From Metellina segmentata (lineage: Eukaryota > Arthropoda > Arachnida > Araneae > Tetragnathidae): 64,000 nucleotides of DNA. The translations under genes were made by a program, and so were the position numbers. Below the pieces are notes generated by a model. The model was not told the origin of the DNA. It worked only from the letters and a program-made list of their open reading frames with translations, and made no database searches. The stretch covers positions 57,509,359 through 57,573,358 of the forward strand of contig OX375877.1 of the NCBI GenBank assembly GCA_947359465.1. Direction: 5' to 3'. Every line of letters begins with the position of its first letter. The first letter of the stretch is position 1. Positions 14,201-26,100 of this stretch are shown here, in pieces.

Positions 14201-17200
14201 CTTATATTGCGCTTTCCCCTTGTATTAATTGTCTTGGTATTGTTTTTCTCCTTTACATTGCACTTCCCCTTTGTATTGTTCGTCTCCTGCAATTTAGACC
14301 CTGTTAGTTTTCATAAGCAATTACTGTGTACTGTCAACCCTCTATGTTCTTCCCATCCCTGCTTCTATTCTAGTTTTTTGACTCCAGAATGTTCAAAACC
14401 CGCTTGCCAACCTCCCTATTACCTATCAGGCTTAAATGCAAATTGTCCCTGCGTATCCAATCCCTCCTACACTCCTTCCAAACATCTAAAAATCTAACCT
14501 CCTCCCTCTCACACAAATCCCTTAACAACCCGTTCATCTTATTGGCCCTTTGATTTAACCTCCCATTACCTAACCCATACCTAGGTAGTAATCCTAATAC
14601 TGTTACCTCTACCCCATGAGACGTAATGCCTCTTAAAAGTGTTTCCGCTTCACTCTTAAACTCGACATTAGTGATCCTCTCTACATCATTTGTTCCCACC
14701 CACACTACTGCCTTTTCCTCCCCTTTAATTACACCTGCTTTAACTGCCTCAACTACATGTTTTACCCTGGCGCCTGGCAAGCAACACCTTGCAAAATTGC
14801 GCTTTTTACGCCCTACCATTTCTCCCAAAACCCTAACCATTCAATCACCAACCACAACCCCTCTAGTTACCTTATCAACCTCATCCCCCTGATCTACGTC
14901 TCCCAAGTCTACACATTGAACACCCTTTTTCACTCCTTCTGCAGACCTCACCTTCAAAGCCTCCAGCTCCTTCCTCAAATCACCCACCTCTAAGCAACTC
15001 TTGCATGTAAATACAACCTTCTCTGACATTGTAACCCCACTCACACCACACTTTCCTGTCTCAACCATGTTCCCACACAATTCACATTCCACATAGAACT
15101 CCCCACTGGCTCCCTCTGTCCTCATCTCCTTGAACATTCTAACTAAACCCATTCTAATCCAAAGTAACACTCAATGCACAGAAAAAGCACTAAACAAAAT
15201 CGAACATACAGAAAAAGCACTAAGTCAGATACACAGAAAAAGCACTGCACTGAAACAAATATACAGAAAAAGCTGTAATTAAATATCCTATAACCTTATA
15301 GTAGTCAACTATCCGAATGAAAACAAACAAGACACAAAATATTTAGGCCCAACGAGACATACGTGATTTTTTTCGACAAATTCGTTTGTGTGTGTCATCG
15401 CGTTTATTTATAGCTTGGTTGTCCTTATAAGAAAATGCAGATTACTTCCTGTTAGATGAAAATTTGTTTTCTTTTTGGAGTAGAATTTTATTTATGGTGC
15501 TTTTGTTGGATAAAAATAAAATAGTATTTTCTATTCCTTGAATACATTGGTATATGTATATATTTTCTTTTTCTTTCCTATGTCAAAAGAGTAGTAAGGA
15601 ATTTATTTTTATGGTCACATGTTCATTGCCCCTTTTATGGTTTCAAGCTTGAAAAGAAAGTTATTATTTTCATTGTGCATATGATATAAATCCTAATTCT
15701 TTTGCGATTGCTCACTTTTATATATTTAATCATAATTCAATTTATATACATTTGTGTGTGCACTTGTTTTTACAATCGTTAAAAGTGTGGATTCTTTGCT
15801 TGCATTTTAGAAAATTTAATTCAAAATTGTTTCGTAAGTAAAATTAGCGAGTTTATTAAGTTCGAGAAAAACGGCATTTTTAGGGTCAGCACGAAAGGCC
15901 GATCTTCAGCTTTTAGATGACGATATGGGTATAGAGATTAGTGCTTCGGCAAAGATAATCGATCTCAAGAAAGCTATAGAAACTCATTAGGATTTCGAAG
16001 TGCATTTTGTTAAAAAACTCTTAAATACCATTGTAGCAACAATGACTGAAAAAGAGGACCTTGAGAAAAGAAAGAGGGAAGACGAATTCACACTGGAGAA
16101 AATGATGATAGATGTACAAAACAGACCTGAACCAACAGCAGGTGGTCAAGCAAGTTGACACTTCCCAAGAATTCTGGGTGTCTAATCTGATCGGGTTGCT
16201 ACCTCAGGATATGGCTAAATTGATAGGAAGGGAGTCGGAGGAGGTATGTGATGAATACGACCAGGTGAAGAAAATTTTGCTGAAACGATATAAATTGATT
16301 GCAGAAACATTTCGTCAGATGTTTACTCAACATAACAAGAATGTCGAAGGGTCGTGGACTGATTCCCTGTACTTAATCAGAAACTAGTTTCAAGAATGGA
16401 TCAGGGGATTGGAAGTAGATACCTTTACATAGTTGTGTGATCTGAATATCACAGATAAGATAAAACGCCGTGTTCCTGCAGAGATGAAAGAACATTTCAT
16501 TGACGAATGGGCACAAATCAAATGTCCAGAGGTTTTGGCTGAGAAGATAGATGGATATGACAGCGTCCGAATGCTGATCAAGAAGAAAGCTTTCAATCCA
16601 AAGGAAAAACCATTTCCTAATTGGAGAAATAAATTTCACTCAGAACCGAAAATTTATCCTAAGGAACCCAAGCAAGTGAAAATTGAAGCTGAAAATACGA
16701 TGAAAAGTACTGAAGCATTTGAAAAACGAAGAAAACTCCGTTGCTATATGTGCAACTCAACAGTACACTTAAGACCCTGTTGTCCGTTGCTGAAAAGAAA
16801 AGAAGAATGTTCCGCCCCTGTAAATCGTCTGATTGGTAAGGAATAATATGTCTTCTTGTCACCTTACACCTACATTGGGGAAGTGAACGGATTCAAGATG
16901 CCGATTCTCCGTGATACTGGGACCAGTTTTGACGTAGTGTGCAGAAACCGTATAAAACCCGAGATGCTCACTGGCGAAAATATTTGGGTGCAACAACCTT
17001 TAGATAATGCTCCTGTTTGCTTGCCACTGGCAGAAGTAGAGTTGAAGGGAGAATTCGGACATGTAATGACGAAAGCAGCAATTGTGTGAAGTCAAGTGGA
17101 CATAGGGAGATACTTGCTCGGAAACCGAACTGCGTCTCTCCTGGAGAAGATGAAGGAAGGTCCAGTTCCTCATCAAATCGAGGCTATACAGACTAGATCT

Positions 17201-20200
17201 TAAAAACGTCTAGTGGAAGAAGAAAATGACAGACACGAAAAAGGTGTTGAAGAGGACAAATCCTTGTCGGAAAAAATCCTGATTGAAGAAGATGATTTCT
17301 TTTCTTTTCCTCCCAGCGAAGAGTTTGAAGGGTTGACTCTCTTAAAGGTGGATTCTAGAACCCTTGCAACTCAGCAAAAGGAATGTAAAGATTTGAAACA
17401 CATCATGGAGAAACTACAAAAGAAAAGCCTTGAAGGTAAGGTAGAATTTGAAATCCTATCAAATGAACTCCTCATCAAAAAGAAGATTGATAAGTTAGGA
17501 GTGAATCGAACGTTATTGGTGATGCAAAGATATATCGAAATGACTTAAAAGCTTTGTGTCAAGAGGGAACTTCTGGTCATCTAGGTGTGACGAAAACTAA
17601 AGTCGTTCTATCGAGACATTTTTTCTGGCCTCAATGCTACAAAGAAATAAAAGAATACGTCTGAACTTGTGATAAATGTCAACGGGTTGGAAAACTAAGC
17701 GATAAAAAGAAAGCTCCTATGAAGTTAGTTCCTGTGATACAAGAAGTTTTCTCGAAGATTAATATAGACGCATGTGATCCTTTGCCAGTTATTTCAAGTG
17801 GTAAACGTTATTTAATTACTGCCATGTCTCTAGCATCTAAATATCCTGATGCCGTTCCTGTCGAAGACATAACTTCTACATTTGTGGTGGACGCATTGAT
17901 GCAGATTTTCAGTAGGATGGGGTTTCCTAAAGTTCTACAGTTAGATCAAGGAAGTTCTTTTACGAATGAACTTACTACAACATTCCTTGAGAAATTTGGA
18001 GTAAAAGTAGTTGATAGTTCAATTTATCATCCACAAAGTAATCCGGTGGAAAGATTTCACAGGACAGTTAAAAGGATTCTGAAGATTCTGTGCTTGGAAG
18101 CTGGATCAGACTGGGAGAAATCAATTTATTCTGCTTTGTTGGCTTTGAGAACGGTTTCTCGTGAAAGCACTGGGTTCACTCTTGCTGAACTTGTTCATGC
18201 GAAGAATTTAAGAACGCCTTTAACACTGTTATACGAGATACGATGGATCAAGAAGACGATGGAGAACCTGTAACCGAGTATGTTTTCTCTTTGATAAATC
18301 GAATGAAGTGATGTCAAGAGCTTGCCACAACAATCATGGAAGAATCCCAACAAAAAAATAAAACTTGGTATGATAAGAGAGCAGTTAAAAGAGAATTTCA
18401 CGAAGGAGACCTGGACCTGATTTTTTCTACCTTAAAGGCAATTAAGTTAAGCCCTCACTGGACAGGTCCTGGTAAAGTTCTGCGATAACTGTCTGAGACC
18501 AATTATGTGGTAGAAATGCCTGGTGAGAAATCAACATCTAAAGTATACCACGTCAATATGTCGAAACCCTACTATAGGAGACCAGAACAAATTAACTTTC
18601 TTTTGAATGAAATTAATGAAAATGTGGAAGTCGAGATGGAAATTCCTTATGTGGACTCGAATCCAAACATCTTAGACTTAAATTAGATGTTTCAAGAAAA
18701 TCTTCTAGGAAATAAGTTGGAGAAAGATAAAATCATTCAATTGAAGCAACTCGTGTGTAAATACGAGAAATGTTTTTCTAATGTTCCTGGAAAAACCGAT
18801 ATTGTTACTCGCTATATCGAACTAAGCAGTGATCAGCCACTTCTTTCGAAACCATATCGAAATTCAGCAAGGTAGAACGACATCCTGAAGTCCGAAATTC
18901 AGAAGATGTTGGCATTGAAAATTATTGAAATCGGTTTTTCGGATTACACTTCTCCGATGATCTTAGTTGAGGCGCCTGGAAAAGATCCCATACCTTGCGT
19001 TGATAATAGAAACCTAAATAAAACAACTAAGACCAAGTACTTTCCTCTTCCAAATATAGATTAACGAAATGAGACGGTATCAATCGCAAAATTTACAACT
19101 ATTTTAGATCTCTCAAAAGGGTATCGGCAAATAAACGGTCCCGCCGAGTGAAAATGCCCAAAGACTCGCAGCATTTGTCACGAACTTTGGCATCTATCGT
19201 CCTTTGAGAATGCCGTTCGGATTGAAAAATGCCCCTTACAAATTTAGCAAAATGGTTTCGAAACTTTTGGAAGGGTGCGGGGAGTTCGCTGTGCCGTATC
19301 TCGATGACAATGCGATCTTCTCTCATTCTTTTCAAGACCATCTGAAACATGTAGATGCGATCCTTCGAAGAATACAAAAAGCTGGATTGATCATTAAACC
19401 TTCAGAGTGCAAGTTTGCACAAGGTCAAGTTCAGTAACTTGGACATAATGTGGGTGAAGGATGTAGAAAACCGATGGGCATAAAAATTGAAGCCATTAAA
19501 ACATTTTCTCCGCCTAGAACTAAAACTGATGTGAGAGCCTTTTTAGGACTAGCGGGATATTACAGCAGTTATATCCCTATGTTTTGTTTAATTGCATCTC
19601 CTTTGACAGACACTTTGAAGGGTAAGATTCGAAAGGAACTATAAGCTCGACTAAGGAATGTGACGACGCTTTTGTCACCCTTAAGAAAGCTCTTTCTAAC
19701 TTTCCTATCCTGTATGCACCCGACCATAAAAGAACATTTATCTTACAAACTGATGCGTCTGACTTGGGCATGGGAGCCATTTTATCTCCAGCATTCAGAA
19801 GATGGTTCCGAACATCCTACTGTTTACCTCAGCAAGAAATTTTCCAACGTGGAGAAAAGGTACAGTGTGAGTGAGAAATAATGTGCTGTTATTATCTTTG
19901 CTGTGAAAAAACTCAAATGTTACCTCGACGGTAAATCATTTACAATTGTGACTGATCATAATCCACTGGTTGGGTTGAATAGCAACGCAGGCACGAATGC
20001 CCGTCTTATGCGTTGGTCTTTGGCTTTACAACCTTATGACTTTGAGCTTAAACATAGAAGTGGTTCTCTGCACAAAAATGCAAACGGATTAAGCAGGATC
20101 CTCAATCTTGGCGATCCTGATTGAACTTGTAAATGTTGTAATTGTTAGTATTTAGTCATTTATATGAAGTTTTACAACTTAAGTCATAATTCATTATATT

Positions 20201-23097
20201 CGTATCTTACTTTCGTTTTTAAATGTTTGTTAATATTTGTGTAGGTTTGGTACTGATCGAATCTGGTAAGTGTGGTACTAGACCTATCGTCATGTTGTTT
20301 TCATATTTAAAGATTTTTAACTTTTGACTTTCTTTGGTTGGAGACCTGCAGAAAGTGTTTCCAGAGGGGAATAATCTCCTGTAACGTAGCGACCTACGTC
20401 ATCATGAGCTCCCAGAATCCTTTGCGAAAGCAGAAGAAGAACAACGAGTGCGGTTGGTGCGGATGGGACCGGCTGATGACGTTATATTCAAACAAATTTA
20501 AAATGTCTTTCTTTTAATTGAATGTCATGTTTGTTCGTCCAAGTGGTGCACGTTCCTGTATTGTGTGTTTGTGTAGTCCAAGTTAATAAAGACTTGACGA
20601 TCTAATGCAGCTACCTTATTCCGTTTATGAAACACCTCACAACGCACTGTCAGATTTTAAAAAACATATCAATGAAATTTGACCAAATTAAATAAATTTT
20701 GTTACTCTCCCATCGTATGATGGGACCATTTATCCCAGGTTTTAAATAATTCATATATTCTTTCAGCCTTTAGAAATATTATATTTGTCCTTTCCTTGGG
20801 ATTCTTCCGAACATTGAACATTGATCCCTTAGATTAAAGTCCTTTTGAAAGATTCTATTGCTTCTTTCATAAAGAATTTTTTGGAAAGATTATATTGCTC
20901 CTTTTCTAGGAATAAAATTCTTTGGAAACATTTTATTGCTCTTTTCTTTAAAATAGAAATATTCTATTGGTGAGGAAGGTAAGAATTGGTTAGTCCTATA
21001 GTAAAGACTACCAGTTCCAGGGTGTAATTATACGTGGGGTTAAATTAGGTGATAGATTGAAACATTGAGAAAGCTCTTTAACAGCTGGCAGATTTAGCAG
21101 AGTTCCTAGTTCAAAGTTTATTGTTCCGTGCCTAAACTATAACGGTGAGAACTAGGGATGCGACATCGATGTCGATGTTTTCAAAACATCGATGTTTTTT
21201 AAAAAACATCGATGTATTTAACATCGATGTATTGGGGTCGATGTTTTGGTAACATCGATGTTTATACTTGTCGATGTTTTTACGTTGTCGATGTTTTATT
21301 TTTAAATGAAAAAGTACCGTTATAAAAATTTTAAAAATAACCAAGTAGCATAATTTTCATAATTAGCAAATTGAACATACTTTTAGGCCAAAGTGACCAA
21401 TGATGAAGGGTCTGAAAGTAGGGATGCGACATCGATGTCGATGTTTTCTAAACATTGATGTTTTGGAAAAATATACGATGTATTGGAGCCGATGTAGCAT
21501 CACAAGTTGCTAAACCAGTTTTAAGAAATGGGGAAACAAGTTTAAATACACTGAATTTTAAAAACATCGATGGTTTGGGGGCGATGTATTATCAACATCG
21601 ATGTTTTGCTGTCGATGTAGCATCACAAGTTGCTAAACCAGTGTTCAGAAAAGGGGGGAAAAGTTTAAATACACTGAATTTTAAAAACATCGATGTTTTG
21701 GATCGATGTATTATCAACATCGATGTTTTAATTTTGAACATCGATGTTTTGCTATCGATGTCGCATCCCTAGTGAGAACTATTTGAGTTAGAAAACCATC
21801 CACGATTATTGGCATGCAAGCTCTTGCGTTTAGCAGTCTTTTTCTAACGACCTTCTAACCTTTTCGAAAGTCTGTGTACTCAAGGTCAATTACCTTCTCG
21901 TCTGAACTACACTACACTTTAATCGTATCACAAGATGAAAAAACTGTGCTACCTGAATCAGTGACAACAAAAGATGCACTGAATCCTTTCCCCTCATGAC
22001 AACAGTCTGTGCGAAACATGAAAATCATCGAATTCTCTGAAGAGACCATGGATTCGGGTCGTTCAATGTGACAGTACCTGAAATAGAAATCAATTATGTC
22101 ATTATGTGTGTCCCCTTTGATAATCTTAATACATTTCTAAATAATATGTCTGCATTGCTCTTGCTTTTTTTCATTTCGGACACCTAAGGAGCCGAGCCCG
22201 GAAAAAAAACTTGCAGCTGATTGTCTACAGAGTTTAGACAAAAGATTTATTCTACGCTTTTTTTATGCAAAATTTGAATAAAAATGCAAATAAATATAGT
22301 AGAACTCCAACTGTACGAACTCCAGTTATTCGGATCGGTTTGAGAGAAAACGAAATTAGCAAAATCCGCATTTTAAAACTTTGTTACCCAAGCAACTAGT
22401 AAATAAATGTTTTTCATTATTTACTTCGTGTTGTTCGTGCTGAAATTTCCTGTTAAGCTGACCACTAGGTAATCTTGGGCACAAAAGGGTTGTTCTGCCC
22501 GGATATCAAAAGTGTCACTGAAACTGACTCGAATTCTTTTTCCTTCCGGTACCTGAAATTAAAAAATCTACCTAGAAATAGAATTCAGGAAGCATAAAAA
22601 TAGTTCCTATCGTAATGGGGAAATATTTTTCGTATATGCTCTCACAAATCGGATCTTTTAATTTATCTGCCTGTTATGTCGAGAAAACGATTTTTCTTGT
22701 GAAGGTCGATTTGTATTTCTCGTATTCTTTAACAGAATTTTCATTCTGTATGACTGAATGGGACAAACTGAAAGTTGTTATTAGAGCTGTTCAACAAGTC
22801 TTGCATTATCTCTTTGCACACAATTTGTTGAAACAAACATTTTAAATTGAATTATGGACATGTGGTTAAAAATCGTACAAGCACTACGTATTTTACACTA
22901 CCCAATAATTATTTATAATTCTTAAGCAATAACATCACTATTTGTTCGGAAAACAATTTCGAGCAAAAGTACTCGCAAGAGTTAAATATGTTTCCATAAA
23001 TATTTTCAGTCCATGAACTAAGGGAAATACTGATCGCCATGCTGTCGATTTACATGGAAGATTTTACGTACATGACTGATCACACATTATATTAAAA

Positions 23098-23194
<97 letters not shown>

Positions 23195-26100
23195 AGCATC
23201 TTTACCTCTATTTTCCACACACAAATGTCATTGGCATAATATTGATTAGGGAAATTAGGCGTCTTAAATGTTCCAGTCCTGACACCTTTGAAAAGCTGCG
23301 AGCACTCCGTGTTGTATATTTCTGCAAGAATTCTAAAGCCACGCGACTGAACAGTAGGATTCGAAAAGAATCGAATTTGAAGCTTTGAACTTGCAGTCAA
23401 AATTACACGTCCTAATTGGAATCCACAGTACCTAGATAAAACAGGACAAAAGAAATTAATTAAATATTTCGTAGAAGGAGCTAATAATATTAGGTTTTAT
23501 TGAAGCTCTATATTAAGTTACGATAAAACATTTTTAAAAAGAATCGAAAGATCTCTACTTAGCTATTTTTTCTGCTAGGAGATTTTTTGCTCTGTATAAG
23601 AGTTTTTTTTCTGCTAATCTAAATGTGGGTGATGGTATTGTTTCCACGGCGATACGTGTTACCTGTACATATTCCGAACATGACCTAACTACGATTTCAT
23701 CATTCGCGAATAAAACAATCCAACGAACGAATTTGGAATTGATGCATGATAGTTTATTGGTCAACCTCAATCACATTAAACCCTAAAAGGACGATAAGTT
23801 ACATTTTAAGCTAATGTACAATATAATGTGAGGGTAGTTGACTAGCGAATTTACTTGAATTTTCAAAACATGTTTGAATTTATTCTCTACTTTAATTAGT
23901 TGCAGAGATATTAAAATTTTAATCATGGTGTTTGAACCAGAAGTATGTATGGAAAAACGCGGAAATGGCCGTTAAAAGACCTAAAACCTGTCAAAATTTT
24001 GAATTAAAAACTTATTTTTTGCAAATGTAATTTTAGAAAGGTTTTTAAAATGTTTAAATGGTTTCTCTGAATATTGTTTGAAATATTGTGAGCGCTTTGG
24101 AAGCGAAGTTCCTACGAGTTAAATAATTCTTTTCGAAGAATGGATTAGGGGGTGGTGTGAGTGGGGGGTTCTTAGTATCTCTAAATATGAAGAATTGAAA
24201 GATCTCATTATGGCGGATCAAATTAAAAGGAAATTATCGTTTGAAATGCGCGAGCATTTTATTGATGAATTAACGAAATTGAATAAAGTAGCCGAATTAG
24301 TGAATAAATTGGATGAGTACGAGGCGGCACAGTTCTATCTAAAAAGACCGGGAGCTAGAGGTTTGAAATCAGCTGAAACACAAAGCCATCAGCGCTCCAA
24401 GACATTCAATGACAGACCGTAGATCGTCCGTGCTCATCAAAGTGTTACTAACCAACATATTAAATGTGTTTCATGTATGAAATTGGTCATAGAATTTCAG
24501 AGTGTCCAAATAAGTATAAAGGAATTAAATGTTTAAAGTGTAATGAATATGGACACCGCAAATTCAAATGTAATAAATGTGAAAAAACTGATATAAATGA
24601 AGAAAATAAAGTTTTAATTAATAAGTCCAGTCATCATGAATATAAGTTGTACAAATGTCTTAAAATTAAAAGTAAATATGTTGATGCTTTAATTGATACG
24701 GGATCAGATTTATCTAGTTTGAAATATGATTTTTATATGCAAATTGGTGCACCAAAATTAACCCCTTGTGACATCATGGTATTGGAAATCAAAGTGTAAA
24801 ATCACTTGGTTATTTTTGTGTTGACACTTTTAATATTCTCACTGAGTTTGTTGTTATTGAAAACTTATGTTGTAATATTGTGATTGGTATGGACGTAATT
24901 AACAAACTTAATATTTCAATATCAGGAAATGATTTAAGGATTTTGAGCTTTCGAGAAGGTTCTATTAATCTTTATTTTATACACGCATTGGAAGTGAAAG
25001 AGTCGGAAAAAATAAAAGCTAAACGTTTTGATAGACCCCATACAGGAAGTAAAAGAATTTAAAAAAAAACCGAGTTGCCAAAATGGCACCACTGTTTTGG
25101 AATCCGAAAGTTATGAAAAGCAGAAGTTCGGTATCCCCTCCCAAGTGTGAACTATTATTAATATTCCAATGATAGGCGTTGCGTCATCTTGTGTACAGGA
25201 TGTTAGAGAAAATGATTTAACTTATAATCCCTTATCCGAATTGCCGATTTCCTTGATGGATGAAATTGAATTACAACATATTAAAGATGCTAAAATAAGA
25301 AACGAGTTAGATATTTTGATTAGAGAATATAAGCCACATAAAATTAAAGACACAGGAATAAAAATGACTTTAATTTTAACTGATGATGTTCCGATTTCTC
25401 AGAGACCGCATCGAATGTCTTTAAAAGAATAGAAAATAGTTGAGGAACAAATACAAGTCTGGTTAAAAGACAGAATAATTAAACCCTCCTGTTCTAACTA
25501 CACTTCATCCATTGTTTTGTGTAAAAAAAGGGTAATAATTCATACAGATTGTGCGTTGATTATCGATCGGTTAATTGAAAATTAATCAAGGATGAGCACC
25601 CACTCCCATTAAGTCAAGACGTTTTAGATTGCTTTTGAAACGCACAGGTATTTTCCACTTTAGACCTAAAAAACGCATTTTTAAACATATCTATGGACCC
25701 TAATTACACACGTTACACAGCATTTGTCGCCCATGAAGGTCAGTACGAGTTCAATGTTGTACCCTTCGGATGTAGTACCTCATCAAGTGTTTTTGTGAGG
25801 TACAAACCTAAGCACGGTGTTTAGAGACTTAATTCGAGACAAGACTTTAATAATTTTCATAGGATGATATTGTTATACCTTCCATTGATGAACAAGAAGG
25901 GTTGGAAAAAATTAAAAGGGTTAGAAGGTTGCGTCAGAATACGGCATAATAATAAAATTTTAAAAGTGTCAATGTCTTCAACATAAGATAGAATTTCTGG
26001 GATACGTTATCGAGGGCTGCAAAATTCAACCTTCCCCTGCCAAGACGCTTGCAATGAAAAATTTTCCACAAACCAAAAATGCTAAAACAAGTCATGAGTT

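Larger units (their letters stand above)
11448..15290 (-). mobile_element. CR1-like non-LTR retrotransposon (LINE), nested
   Basis: On the minus strand it has ORF1 with a Cys-rich and SGNH-hydrolase-like part, then ORF2 with an APE-type endonuclease and reverse transcriptase, a 3' UTR (GGACCAGCCTTGTTGGCC) and a terminal simple repeat of ATTTGTATTTG type at 11448-11466. The 5' end (15178-15275) holds four copies of an ACAGAAAAAGCACT motif. It lies between the 5' LTR and gag of the Gmr1-like element, so it inserted later. ORF2 is broken into several frames. The right border is approximate. Confidence 0.85.
10350..20641 (+). mobile_element. Ty3-type LTR retrotransposon with Gmr1-like domain order
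   Basis: Two direct LTRs of about 255-262 bp (10350-10604 and 20380-20641) start TGTAACG; the right one ends TCACA. A purine-rich stretch (AGAGGGGA) precedes the 3' LTR. Between them, on the plus strand, lie gag with a SCAN-like capsid region, a zinc knuckle, protease, integrase, reverse transcriptase and RNase H. Integrase before RT is the copia order, yet the RT and RNase H are clearly Ty3-type. That combination is the hallmark of Gmr1-like elements. Many stops and frameshifts show it is dead. A CR1-like LINE sits in its 5' untranslated part. The 5-bp flanks (CTCGC and ACGCA) do not match. Confidence 0.88.

Noticed and set aside
16433..16846. Host gene with a SCAN domain and zinc finger
   Set aside because: It lies between LTRs, is followed by protease and integrase, and has retroviral-type knuckles.
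21153..21771. CRISPR-like array from repeated ACATCGATGT
   Set aside because: Irregular spacing, palindromic short motifs and inverted ends with a TSD show a MITE; the genome is animal.
23092..23210. Protein tail of repeated Ile-Tyr after exon 4
   Set aside because: It is the TA microsatellite read past the donor site; intronic.
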